A DNA stretch of 64,000 bases from Leguminivora glycinivorella (Eukaryota > Arthropoda > Insecta > Lepidoptera > Tortricidae), in NCBI RefSeq assembly GCF_023078275.1, contig NC_062982.1, positions 21,896,695 through 21,960,694 on the forward strand, given 5' to 3'. Below, piece by piece: positions 1 to 10,955 of this stretch (its first letter is position 1; each line of letters starts with the position of its first letter). A program made the position numbers and the translations under genes. The notes under the pieces are model-generated. The model searched no databases and had not been told where the DNA came from. It was given only the letters and a program-made list of their open reading frames with translations.

Positions 1-705
1 GTTTGGGCTCATTAGATTTGGGCCGACGAGCACCATCGATCTAGACGAAGTCCAAGGTCTCATGATGGAGTCAGGAGGTGGTCAACAGAACTGCTATTCT
101 CCTCATCATAACCCCATCATGTTTGGGCTCATTAGATTTGGGCCGACGAGCACCATCGAACTAGATGAGGTCCAAGGTCTCATGATGGAGTCAGGAGGTG
201 GTCAACAGAACTGCTATTCTCCTCATCATAACCCCATCATGTTTGGGCTCATTAGATTTGGGCCGACGAGCACCATCGAACTAGATGAGGTCCAAGGTCT
301 CATGATGGAGTCAGGAGGTGGTCAACAGAACTGCTATTCTCCTCATCATAACCACATCATGTTTGGGCTCATTAGATTTGGGCCGACGAGCACCATCGAT
401 CTAGACGAAGTCCAAGGTCTCATGATGGAGTCAGGAGGTGGTCAACAGAACTGCTATTCTCCTCATCATAACCCCATCATGTTTGGGCTCATTAGATTTG
501 GGCTGACGAGCACCATCGATCTAGACGAAGTCCAAGGTCTCATGATGGAGTCAGGAGGTGGTCAACAGAACTGCTATTCTCCTCATTATAACCCCATCAT
601 GTTTGGGCTCATTAGATTTGGGCCGACGAGCACCATCGAACTAGATGAGGTCCAAGGTCTCATGATGGAGTCAGGAGGTGGTCAACAGAACTGCTATTCT
701 ATTCA
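1..705. repeat. 120-bp tandem repeat array (about 5.9 units, runs off left edge)
   Basis: The unit is exactly 120 bp and recurs with only a few substitutions; the last unit breaks off near 705. Because 120 is a multiple of three, a plus-strand frame (62-784) stays open for 240 codons and gives a 40-residue repeated peptide beginning MMESGGGQQNCYSPHHN. Differences between units include Asp/Glu, His/Tyr, Pro/Leu and Pro/His changes as well as silent ones. I recognise no protein domain. The minus strand has a stop in every unit in the frame I checked. This may be a non-coding minisatellite whose frame is open only because of its period; a repetitive protein-coding exon is the alternative. Confidence 0.9.
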
Positions 706-1205
706 TAAGACTGCTTGCACTTACATTGACATTATACTTTACATAATGCTATTAAACCTAATGAAGCGTTGTTTTATTACCTAAATCTCAAAACCCTCTA
801 AATAAAATATCGATACCTCTGGGTTCAATTGGCGTAAAGGACATTTTGGCGAAAATGAGTTATATATACAGTTTTGTTCAGAATTTCAAGCGCTATCGAT
901 CTGTGTAGTTAAAATTTCGATATCTCTTAAAAAGTTGCCTTTACGACCAAGATTTTCTACTATGGATTTGCAAAAATAGTTTTTCTGAAGGGGCGTAAAT
1001 ATCAAGTCATTAATTATAAATTATTATTTGTGTCGTAAAGGAAATCTACAAATAAAAATATAGTCGTAAGTCACCTTGATATTATATTGTTGCCCTTTAA
1101 GCCCTTACTTTTTAAGGATCACTTTCTATAGTAGTGTGGTAAAGTTGGGCGTAAAGGACAAGTTTTTTTGTTCTTCGTCCTTTACGACCAGCAATAAAAA
1201 TATTT
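706..1205. repeat. AT-rich flank with iterated GTAAAGGAC motifs
   Basis: No gene is seen. At 801-850 there is an extra copy of the terminal sequence of the inverted-repeat element to the right (the segment containing GGGTTCAATTGGCGTAAAGG). More GTAAAGGA motifs follow near 1033 and 1151, with an opposite-orientation one near 1173. It may be a partial second copy or an older insertion of the same family. Confidence 0.5.
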
Positions 1206-3118
1206 TATCCGCAACTGTAATCGATATCATTGGGTTCAATTGTCGTAAAGGACATATAATGCAGGTTTCCAAGAGAAAGATAAACCCATTTTTTTGTTTT
1301 TTTTACCTATATTTGTGACGTGTATAAGAAAAATATGCAGATTACGAGTATCTTTAACCTAGTGTAACAACCGTAGTGATAAACTAAACGATTTAGAAGA
1401 TAGATGGTTGTAAAGGACACGTCAAAAGCTATTAACGTCCTTTACACCCATGATTTGATAGGGTCGTAAATGACGGTTTTAGATGATTTTTATACAAAAC
1501 CGGGGCGTAATTGTAACCGAAATGGTACAAATGTTGTGCTAAGTTTACAATTAAAAACTGGAAAAATGTGTCAAACCGTACTTAATATGGCATAGAATAG
1601 ACATTAGTTTAATGCAGTGTATTATTTATCTAAGCTATCTTAGAAACAAAAAAGAACAAGACTATTTTATATCCAGTTTTGTAATAAAGAAACAATATTT
1701 GCTTAAAAACGATCTACTAATACTTTGGCAACAAGCTCAAAGTTATTTTTTTAGTATTCGCCGCTGTTGAATAGTCAGTAGGTTACGCATTCAGCCTTTA
1801 ATTCTAGCAGGGAAACGCTTTCGTAGTATTATTATACTGCGACGAGATGTAGGTAATTAAAAAAAAACTATGGTAATCAGGGTACGTACCCACAACGTAT
1901 GCACAAACGCTCACGATAATATCTATTTCGTAGCTATATATCTTTATCGCTCTTGCGTATTGCACCAGACTGCATTTTTGTCGGCGTCTGGCGTCGACGA
2001 TTGCCATTCAGCTACGCCGCCAGTAAACTTTAACAGTAGATTATACTAACATTTAGTGCGACAATAACAGGTGCGTTTCTCTAGCGAATGAGCGTTGGCG
2101 TTTGGTGACTTGGCTATGTACCCACAGGTACTTAAAGCATTGACTATAGTATTTCTAGGATTGAACTCATAATTAAGATTATTCTTATTTAACAGGTTAA
2201 AGACTAAATAACAATCTTCTGTTTTAAAATTATCAAAAATATGAATCAACATAGTAGGTAGTCTTGACTACAGTTACTATAATTTATTAGTTGGTCACAG
2301 TTTGTATACGCGTCCTAACTTGCGTTTATAAATTGGTACTTAACTCTTAGTTATTCTTAGAACTTCTTTCTACTTTAGACTTAAAATTACTGTCGTATTA
2401 ATATAGTCTACTGTTCATAGTTGCTGATTAAAGTTTACGTGATTACTATTAGTGTTTTTATATTTACTTAAACTACGAAAGCGTTTCCCTGCTAGAATTA
2501 AATACTGAATGCGTAACTTATTGAGAGTTGAGACAGCGGCGAGTATTAAAATAATACTTTCCAAAATACTAGATAGTTTTTAAGCAAATTTTGTTTCTTT
2601 ATTGCAAAACTGGGTATAAAATAGTCTTGTTCTTTGTCTTCATGCTAAATATTTAGATAAATATACACTGTAACACTATTGTGGCTATTCTATGGCATAT
2701 TAACTACGTTTTGATACATTTTTCAAGTTTTTCAATTGTAAACTAAGCTAAAAACAGTTGCCATTTGTACCATTCCGGTTACATTTACGCCCCGAATTTG
2801 TATAAAAATCATCTAAGACCGTCATTTACGACCCTATCAACTCTAATTGTTCAAAAAAATCGTGGGTGTAAAGGTCGTTCATAGCATTTTGACATGTCCT
2901 TTACAACCATCTAACTTCTAAACCGTTTAGTTTATCACTACAGGTGCTACACTAGGTTAAGGATACTAAAAATCTACATATTTTTCTATATACGTCACAA
3001 ATATAGGTCAAAAAACAAAAAAGATATAAACATTTTTCTAAAAAAAAAGTTGTTTTTTGCTTCTCCTGAAAACCTGCATTTTGTCCTTTACGCCAATTGA
3101 ACCCAAAGGTATCGATAT
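1206..3118. mobile_element. Old inverted-repeat (foldback-like) element
   Basis: The left arm (about 1206-1828) and right arm (about 2466-3118) are reverse complements with visible divergence and indels. Outer ends share GGGTTCAATTG(G/T)CGTAAAGG. Inner arm ends share GCAGGGAAACGCTTTCGTAG. The loop is about 640 bp and contains another repeat fragment. NGTAAAGGAC motifs occur repeatedly in both orientations along the arms, as subterminal transposase-binding motifs often do. No transposase frame is visible, so the copy is non-autonomous or dead. I could not assign a superfamily, and no clear target duplication was found. Confidence 0.75.
1880..2010 (-). repeat. Dispersed repeat fragment in the loop of the foldback-like element
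   Basis: Read on the minus strand, this segment matches the plus-strand segment near 53455-53605. Both contain CGCAAGAGCGATA and TATTATCGTGAGCGTTTGTG. Two copies in different contexts show it is a dispersed element. Its class is unknown. Confidence 0.7.
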
Positions 3119-3189
3119 GTATAGTAAGGAAGGAGCAAAAATTTAACCGCAGGCTTTCCAAACCGACGATGTTTGATCAGCTACTTTTA

Positions 3190-3472
3190 GAACGAACATG
3201 TACATAATTTGATTTTCACCCTTTCAAATGTTTCTAAGACGCAATGTTTTGCACAGGTCACGTCATGCACAGTTAAACTGTGGAATGAATTGTTGCCAGC
3301 GGTATTTCCGGACCGATGCGACCTTCAAACCTTCAAGAAAAGAACGTACATCCATCTTAAAGGCCGGCAACGCACCAACACTTCTGGTGCTTCGGGTGTC
3401 CATAGCCGGCAGTGATCGCTTACCATCAGGCAACTTGTCTGCTCGTTTGCCTCCTATCCCATAAAAAAAACG
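3190..3472 (+). pseudogene. 3' end of a truncated non-LTR retrotransposon
   Basis: A short reading frame (3209-3415) includes WNELLPAVFPDRCDLQTFK, resembling the extreme C terminus of insect LINE ORF2 proteins. It is followed by CGCTTACCATCAGGCAAC and GTTTGCCTCCTATCCC, then an A-run at about 3464. The same 3' motif occurs in minus orientation at 52577-52670 and 58513-58760. Only the last ~280 bp is present, as expected of a 5'-truncated LINE copy. The assignment rests on remembered family resemblance. Confidence 0.65.
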
Positions 3473-3543
3473 TTTAATAATTTTTAAGAAAAAAAAACCG
3501 CCGCCTTTTGGGTTCTGATGAAAGCTACTTGCGAATGTTGGAT

Positions 3544-3612
3544 TATGTACAAATACATACATACAATCACGCCTGTATCCCATAAAGGGGTAGGCAGAGC
3601 ACATGTAGAAAT
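3544..3612 (-). mobile_element. Severely 5'-truncated retroposon with (GTAT)n tail
   Basis: Only about 49 bp (3554-3602) of the family seen in full at 54263-54515 is present. It carries the CATAC repeats and the CACGCCTGTATCCC segment. It is flanked by 10-bp direct repeats ATGTA(C/G)AAAT at 3544-3553 and 3603-3612 with one mismatch. Read on the minus strand the element ends in a GTAT tail, so the truncation is at its 5' end, which fits target-primed reverse transcription. Confidence 0.65.
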
Positions 3613-3659
3613 GTGTAGGTATTTTTTAAAACTGCTTTTAATGCTTTAATTATTAAATT

Positions 3660-4110
3660 TTTTAAATCGGTCCAGTAACGACGGAGATATCGAGGAACAA
3701 ACAAAAAAAAAACAGACGAATTGAGAACCGTCCTTCCTTGAGAGATTTGAGGCGATGGTTAAAAAGTGACACAACATCATGAGCAGTTCCACTGCACCAA
3801 ATGTCACTATTCTGGACGTAAGTGCATGCTGTTCTTATAAAAATATGAAAGTCACTATAACTGTGCCGTTTAGATTTAGGGAGTTCCGGTCTGACCATCA
3901 TCAACAGTTCCACTGCACCAAATGTCATTGTTCCGTACGTAAATGCATGCTATTCATATAAAAACACAAAAATCGCTATATGTATGCCTTTCAGACTTGA
4001 GGAGTTCCCTGGATTTCTCCAGGATCCCATCATCAGAACTGGGTTCTGATAAAAATGGGACCAATCAGTATGCATATACATTCAATAAAAAAACAGAAAT
4101 CACTATTAAA
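3660..4110. repeat. Dispersed repeat with an internal ~120-bp duplication
   Basis: Two adjacent imperfect copies begin with CAGTTCCACTGCACCAAATG (about 3784 and 3904), each followed by a GCATGCT(G/A)TTC block and a GAGTTCC motif. The right part carries CTGGATTTCTCCAGGATCCC and a TATGCATATACATTC end. I recognise this sequence as recurrent in lepidopteran DNA. Its class is unknown. No coding potential is visible. Confidence 0.5.
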
Positions 4111-4944
4111 CTATTCTCTAATTTCAAGTTCCTAACTAAAATTTTCCTAATAAAAAAAACAAATTGATCCCGATACAAACTTTAACCCCCTTTTTCCCTC
4201 TACTAGGGGTGTAAATTTTCATAATCGATTCTTATCTCTTCGAAATTTTGTTAATGCAATCAATACAAATTTCGACTTTCTAGCTTTCGTAGTTTCGGCT
4301 CAGCGGTGTTGGTTGTTGAATCAATCAATTAGGAAACCTGTATTTATATATGTATATGTAGACTACTATACTTTTACTACATTCATACACCTTATTTACT
4401 ACTACCATACCATGAACAGGAAATTCCCCGTATAAAATTGAAAATTATGTTATTACCAATTTAATTCAAAACTATCAAGATTATTTGTATCGGCGTTGAA
4501 ACGCGCGTTGAGTTGCAGGTGCTCGCGTACCGAGCGCCAACGCCATCTATCGATGGCCGTTTCGTGAAATTGATGAGCGCTCTAAGGAATAAGGAGTCTT
4601 AAACTGCCGCGAAATACTTTTATTACTAAGATCAAACAATAATGATTCATTGTAGTTCAAATTCAGTAAGTAACATATTAACATTCTCAAATAATGCATC
4701 AGAATCTGTAGCGGCGCGGCGGCAGTAAATGGAACCGGCAGCGGTTGCTTGAGAATTTGGTCTTTTTAATGGGTGTCGAAAACTTAAAGTTGTAAATGTA
4801 CAAAAATACTCAAATGTGTATATTGGAAGACACCTTCCATAGAACGAACTTATTAGCGTCAAAGTCCTCAAACTAATTGTAAGACTAGCTATGTACTAAT
4901 TGTACTATGAGTGCCAGCGACATTATACGTACCTACTACTGACA
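4111..4944. other. AT-rich stretch without recognised features
   Basis: No gene, RNA or clear repeat structure is seen. Short open frames here have no recognisable motifs. Confidence 0.5.
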
Positions 4945-5200
4945 CTTAGACGACTGGTCTGGCGTAGTTTATAGTATCCTGCCTGCTAAGCCGCGGCGCG
5001 CGGTCTTGGGTTCGAATCCCGGTAAGGGCATTTAATTGTGTAATGAACACATATAGGTATTTGTTCCTGAGTCATGGATGTTTTCTGTATAATAAGTATG
5101 TATATCGTCGCCTAGCACCCATGGTGCAACTTTGCTTAGTTTGGGGCTAGGTTGATCTGTGTAAGGTATTTATTTATATGTACCTAGGTCTTGTCTTTTG
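4945..5200 (+). mobile_element. tRNA-derived SINE
   Basis: A degenerate A box lies near 4959-4972. A perfect RNA polymerase III B box, GGTTCGAATCC, is at 5009-5019. The body after it contains TTGTTCCTGAGTCATGG and TAGTTTGGGGCTAGGTTGAT, then the GATCTGTGTAAG tail typical of lepidopteran SINEs. Minus-strand relatives of the tail occur at 63131-63235 and inside the long terminal repeats. The tRNA-like part lacks a proper acceptor stem, so this is a SINE and not a tRNA gene. Confidence 0.8.
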
Positions 5201-5227
5201 TTTACCTTTTGTGTTTACGCGGAATAT

Positions 5228-6395
5228 ATTTTACACACTTTAATTATTGTTCTGCCTGAGAGCACTGTCTGTCCGCAGCTCGGCCTGCGCCCTCGCGTGC
5301 TTGAGAGCGCATCGGGGACGCTCCAGGCCTTCGGCCCTACGCAGAGCTCGCCTTCGCTGGGTTTCGAAGCTCGGCGTCGGGCCTCCGGCCCGCCGCTTCG
5401 CTTTTTAGACACTTTCATTATTGCTCTGTGTGGGAGCACTATCTGTCCGCAGCTCAGCCTGCGGCCTCGCGTGCTTGGGAGCGACTTGGGGACGCTCCGG
5501 ACCTTTGGCACTACGCGGAGCTCGGCCTTCGGCCTTCGCTGAGTTTCTGAGCTTAGCGTTGGGCCTCTGGCCCGCCGCTTCGCTTTTTAGACACTTTTAT
5601 GATTGCTCTGTGTGGGGGCACTATCTGTCCGCAGCTCGGCCTGCGGCCTCGCGTGCTTGGGACCTTGGGAGCGCTTCGGGGATGCTCCGGGCCTTCGGCC
5701 TTCGCTGGGTTTCGAAGCTCAACGTCGGGCCTCCGGCCCGCCGCTTCGCCCTTTTAGACACTTTTATCATTGCTCTGTGTGGGGGCACTATCTGTCCGCA
5801 GCTCGGCCTGCGGCCTCGCGTGCTTGGGAGCGCCTCAGGGACGCTCCGGGCCTTCGGCCCTACGCAGAGCTTGGCCTTCGGCCTTCGCTGAGTTTCAATG
5901 CTCAGCGTTGGGCCTCCGGCCCGCCGCTTCGCTTTTTAGACACTTTTATTATAGCTCTGTGTGGGAGCGCTATTTGTCCGCAGCTCGGCCTGCGGCCTCG
6001 CGTGCTTGGGTGCTTGGGAGCGCTTCGGGGACGCTCCGGGCCTTCGGCCCTACGCGGAGCTCGGCCTTCGGCCTTCGCTGGGTTTCGAAGCTCAGCGTTG
6101 GGCCTCCGGCCCGCCGCTTCGCTTTTTAGACACTTTTATTATTGCTCTGTGTGGGAGCGCTATTTGTCCGCAGCTCGGCCTGCGGCCTCGCGTGCTTAGG
6201 TGCTTGGGAGTGCTTCGGGGACGCTCCGGGCCTTCGGCCCTACGCGGAGCTCGGCCTTCGGCCTTCGCTGGGTTTCGAAGCTCAGCGTTGGGCCTCCGGC
6301 CCGCCGCTTCGCTTTTTAGACACATTTTTTATTGCTCTGTGCGGGAGCACTGTCTGTCCGCAGCTCGGCCTGCGGCCTTCGCTAGTTACTTACGT
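5228..6395. repeat. GC-rich ~180-bp tandem repeat (six units plus partial)
   Basis: Units begin at a (T)TAGACAC(T)TTTATT-like block near 5228, 5405, 5585, 5754, 5937, 6127 and 6317, giving periods of roughly 167-190 bp. The body is rich in GGCCTTCGGCC-type palindromes and CpG, in strong contrast to the AT-rich surroundings. Long frames are open on both strands and in several frames at once, as expected of GC-rich repeats with few stops. I see no protein signature. It is best called a satellite or minisatellite. Confidence 0.9.
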
Positions 6396-7487
6396 CCCCT
6401 CCTCAACAACAGCGGTGGTCCACACCAACGCTTTAAAGGAAAATTAAACTATTCCAAATACTTTTAAACATATACTGGTTTGAAAAAAGTATTTCGAGAC
6501 TCGCAAATAATTTTTCATCTCACCAACTAGTAAAGATCAATTTAGGAATTCGAAAACGGATAGCAAAATTGCATTTTATCCACAAAGTAATTTCACATTT
6601 CATTCTGCAAAGTAATTTCATACAAATTTTAACTTGATGCCTGTTGCCTTGAGCTGGCTGGTAGAATTTATCTACGAATAATTATTTTGAATGATAAATA
6701 TAGAACAAATTGCTAGATTTGATTTACTTTGATGTTTTGTAGTCAGTAGGTATTTTGTTCGTGTTGGTGTGGTGAAAATTTTTGTGTTTCACTCGGTGGC
6801 AAAGTTTGTTTAACCTACGTGCCTTGAAACCCTCGCAAAGCTCAAGATTCAACTTTTTATTGGAATCTTTCGCTTGCTCGGGTATCAGTATTGGCATGTG
6901 CGGTTAAAAAAAAAAACTATTAACGAGGTACCATCAATAATCATCATCTAAAATCAGTTGAAAAGCGTCCACAAAATCAAGATCATTTCTATCTCAGGAG
7001 AAAAATGTGTCCAGAATTTCCATACACTTTAGTTACTTTCCTGTTTTGTTATCCCATACAAACTATGTATCTACATCATTTTTGTTCTAAGTAATCTTAT
7101 TTTTGCTGTAAGGCATCATATAATTATTAAGTAAATTATTGATTTGGCAACAAATGCTAGAAAGCGTAGCTCAAATAACAATTGACAATGGCAAAATTAT
7201 TGCGGATTGCGCAGCTTCATTATTTTATTTTCATATAATGTCAGAAACATCTGTCGCCATTTTATTGGAATAAGCCAATAAGATTCGTCCAGTAAGTTGG
7301 TCTTAAAATATATTTTTATGACTAGACCTTCGGGGCAATTTAATATTAAACTTGTAAATCATATTATAGTTAGATAACAAAGATATTAATAGTTTGAACT
7401 TCTAGCTTACTCAGTATTTAAGAAGTTCATATGAATATTTTTATAATTTTTTGCCAGTAACTGCATCTGTTTTAAGAAATATAATAT
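6396..7487. other. AT-rich stretch without recognised features
   Basis: No gene is visible. A weakly palindromic segment near 6985-7060 resembles 8455-8575 in wording (a TGTCC(C)A...TTTCCATAC pattern) but is not well enough defined to annotate. Confidence 0.5.
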
Positions 7488-7488
7488 A

Positions 7489-7670
7489 CTAGCTTTTGTC
7501 TGCGGCTTCGCTCGCGTTAGAAAGAGACAAAAAGTAGCCTATGTCACTCTCCATCCCTTCAACTATCTCCACTTAAAAAATCAATTCAATACGTCGCTCC
7601 GTTTTGCCGTGAAAGACGGACAAACAAACAGACACACACACTTTCCCATTTATAATATTAGTATGGATAA
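7489..7670 (+). mobile_element. Dispersed element, CTAGC...CATTTATAATATTAGTATGG type
   Basis: The element starts at CTAGCTTTTGTCTGCGGCTT, passes through CGCTCCGTTTTGCCGTGAAA, and ends near TATAATATTAGTATGG. Opposite-orientation copies lie at 34761-35002 and 51473-52140, with a plus fragment at 30645-30753. The sequence is abundant in Lepidoptera. It may belong to the non-autonomous Helitron-like group described there, but I cannot verify that from the sequence alone. Confidence 0.6.
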
Positions 7671-7899
7671 ATGTGGAATAAGCTCTTCGCCGAGTTATTC
7701 CCGAAGAATTACAGTTTGGGGTTTGTGTGTGAATTACAGTATGTGGAGACCGCTTTCCATCAGGCGGGCCCTATACCTGTTTGCCACCGACGTGGTATTA
7801 AAAAAAATCATCATTTCATATAATCCTCTTTGCAGACAGAAAGATACATATTATCTTCTGTGAAAATGTCAAATGTCTGACTATCACGGTTCATAAGAT

Positions 7900-8165
7900 T
7901 CCTGGTGACAGACGGTTAGACAGATAGACGGACAAACGGGCAGACGGGCGGACGGAAGGATGATCTGTAGTGTTAGGGTCAGTTGCACCAAACCGTCTGT
8001 CCCAGTTAAAGCGTTCGTTAAATTTTATTGTATGGGAAGTTCCATAGACGTCTATAAGTACTGCGTGACGATGATGTGTCTGTCAAATGTGGCTGATGCA
8101 ACTGGCCCTTTGGATGCAACTGGCCCTTAGTAATCCCGTTTGCCCTTTGAGTACGGAACCCTAAA
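7900..8165. mobile_element. GACA/GACG-rich repeat interrupted by a MITE (about 7976-8113)
   Basis: The outer repeat is a run of GACGGACAAACGGG-type tetramers ending in GTACGGAACCCTAAAAA. It is split by a ~138-bp segment with inverted ends GGGTCAGTTGCACCA and TGATGCAACTGGCCC. The MITE is probably nested in the older repeat. Confidence 0.5.
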
Positions 8166-8643
8166 AAGTAGTCCTGTATCATAAATTGGCATCATGATAT
8201 CAGCACAAAGTATAAAGGTTTTAAATGTACTAAGAGCTTCGTACACAAAAACGTTCTGTGATAACTTGATAAGATAAACAGGCAGACAAAAAAATTAGGT
8301 AGGTACCCAGTGGTTTATTTATCTAGTACAAATCCCTACTTATTGCAAAAAATACAATACAAATATTCATATTATTGTAGAAAAACAATAAGTACGGTAG
8401 TGAAGTAAGACGGGTATTTTTTACGCTTATAATACTCAGAATCGCGAGGTCTTTCGATCCTGATAGGAGAAAAAAATGTCCCAAGATTTCCATACATTTT
8501 TCAAACCTTCCATTCCGTTACCGCCATACAAAACGTATGAAAAAATGAAAATGGAATGGGAAAAAACCTTGGGACACGCGTAAGGTCTGGCGTGAAAAAT
8601 TTGATTTTGTCAGTCACAAGGACCGACCAAAACGGAACGTTTT
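8166..8643. other. No gene; weak inverted repeat near 8475-8580
   Basis: TGTCCCAAG near 8476 and CTTGGGACA near 8568 are inverted, with further imperfect pairing inward (CCATTCC with GGAATGG). It may be a degraded MITE. Nothing else is recognisable. Confidence 0.35.
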
Positions 8644-9195
8644 TAGGGTTCCGTAGTCAACTAGGAACTTATAAGTAGTTTCGCCATGTCTGTCTGTCCG
8701 TCCGTCCGTCCGTCCGTCCGCGGATAATCTCAGTAACCGTTAGCACTAGAAAGCTGAAATTTGGTACCAATATGTATATCAAACACGCCAACAAAGTGCA
8801 AAAATAAAAAATGGAAAAAAATGTTTTATTAGGGTACCCCTAGTAGTGATACATGTAAAGTGGGGGCTGATATTTTTTTTTCATTCCAACCCCAACGTGT
8901 GATATATTGTTGGATAGGTATTTAAAAATGAATAAGGGTTTACTAAGACCGTTTTTTGATAATATTAATATTTTCGGAAATGATTGCTCCTAAAGGAGAA
9001 AAAAGTGCGTCCCCCTCCTCTAACTTTTGAACCATATATTTAAAAATTATGAAAAAAATCACAAAAGTAGAACGTTATAAAGACTTTTTAGGAAAATTGT
9101 TTTGAACTTGATAGGTTTAGTAGTTTTTGAGAAAAATAAGGAAAACTACGGAACCCTACACTGAGCGTGGCCCGACACGCTCTTGGCCAGTTGTT
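8644..9195 (+). mobile_element. ~540-bp dispersed family, copy 1
   Basis: One end is AGGGTTCCGTAGTCAAC followed by a (GTCC)n run. The other is CTACGGAACCCTACACTGAG then GCGTGGCCCGACACGC. AGGGTTCCGTAG and CTACGGAACCCT are inverted. Other copies are at 27972-28516 (+), 57123-57664 (-), 57842-58388 (-) and 59656-60186 (-). No coding capacity is seen. The superfamily is not assignable from what I see. Confidence 0.8.
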
Positions 9196-10423
9196 TTGTT
9201 CTTAGTTCAAATTTAAGCAAAAAAATAATATCTAGACTTGATACTTTCATCTGAAGCCCATATATATTATAATTAGGTATTAAAACACTCGACAACGACA
9301 CTCGTGTTTTATTGCCTGTCATTATGCACCAGTCGCATAAATAAATATATGTGAATGCGTATTTATATCATTTATAGGTAGTAATAAAAGTACTCATATT
9401 ACAGTTGAGGTCAGATAGGACAGTGTGAAAACACGTCATGATTTCGTCACACTAAAAACTTGTATATTTTCTGTCAATGAGAACAAAAATGTAATATGTA
9501 TGCAATGCATATAGACTTACTGCGTTTTAACTTTGAGGAGCAGTGTGAGATACGAGATTTTTTCAAAGTAGTGACGATTTACTGGTTTATTAATATTTAT
9601 ATAATAATTGACATTCTTCAATCAACAAAGCAACCCAAAATAAGCAAATAACTCCATAAAACTGAATTAGCATTCGATAAACGAGATTATAACATGTTTG
9701 CATAAAGTTTAACACCAATGTAACACCTTTGACTATTTTCAAACCTTGTTGCACAAGATAAAAGATCTAGCTGTGGTCGGTCAATGAATGTTGTTGTATA
9801 TTAGGTCGTAGAGAGTGACGTAGATGGCGACCTTAGAACGTTCTGATTTACGTTGTGACGATATTTACGTCATAGCAGATAACGCAGCTCCGTAAAATAC
9901 AGATAAATCCTAAGAAATAATGTGACAGACAGATAGAAGGACAGAGCGGGACCATAAGGGTTCCTTTTGTATATTTTTGGTACGGAACCCTAAAAATAAG
10001 AAAAGACAATTCCTACCTGTCATGATTTCGTTTTCTTTCAAACCCTTAGTTGCTAAGCATGTCACTGACACTTGAGCAGCTGTATGTGCTCTGTCTACCT
10101 TTTTGGGAACATAATTATGTGTGAGTTTATATATTTATAATACATAGGTAGGTACGTGTATGTTTGTAGTTTGGTATTTTATGATGTGAAAATAAAATTG
10201 GCGTATTATGTCGTTGCGTTAGTATTCCTCAAATAGACTTTAGAAATTAAAATTTACTGTGATCTAAAGCTACATAATTATTATTATGCATGCCTTATGG
10301 TAACTATAAAAAGTAAGTATTTTGTTTCAATTTTGCTACAATTTGGTGTGAATATGAACATCAAAAAGAAATCAATTATTACAAAACAAAACTAAACAAG
10401 TTTTCGAAAATCATTCGTAACTG
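9196..10423. other. AT-rich stretch with one dispersed repeat fragment
   Basis: About 9466-9590 shares extended similarity with 57661-57800, including GTCAATGA(G/A)AA, TAGACTTACTGCGTTTT and TTTTTTCAAAGTAGTGACGA. A GGTACGGAACCCTAAAAA tail is at about 9975. No gene is seen before the LTR element. Confidence 0.5.
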
Positions 10424-10955
10424 CTTAATGTAACAGACCGACATCTACAGTCAATTATTTAACGTTTTAATTCAGTTAGATAATTTAACTTTTCAATATT
10501 GAATTTCGCGCGTTATCTTGGGATTGTAGACGTGACGCTCAATTGAACGCCATCTATGAATGGTGTAGGGAACTATTAGGTCGATTCGTTTTGATTCATT
10601 GATTGCTACCCTGCGGACTTAACGTAAACATTTAAAATAAATTATTTAATCTAATCTTTGTTCAACAAAATAATTAATGATCTTCTATTTTACTGACTTT
10701 CTTATTAAAGTAATGCCGGGAGATCGATTCAATTGCGCGGGAATCTATAACCACCAATCTTATGTTAACATTGAAGATATTGACCAATCAGGACACGGTA
10801 TTTTGATAAGTCCTATGAGGGATTGGTGAAAACAAGAGGGGGAAGCGGATGTAAGACCGAGTGAGGGACCGTTAAGAGAGAAGGCATAAAACAAAGGGAA
10901 AGGAGATTTTAGGGGCTTTTTCCGTCGGCAGAGCGTCGAGACAGTAGGGAATTCT

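Noticed and set aside
1..700. CRISPR-like array
   Set aside because: The 120-bp unit repeats as a whole with no unique spacers, and the sequence is from an animal genome.
4951..5025. tRNA gene candidate with GGTTCGAATCC
   Set aside because: It has no matching acceptor stem and is followed by a SINE body.
5198..6467. Multiple overlapping frames of 98-198 codons as protein genes
   Set aside because: They arise on both strands and in several frames from a GC-rich tandem repeat with few stop codons, and the period is not a multiple of three throughout.
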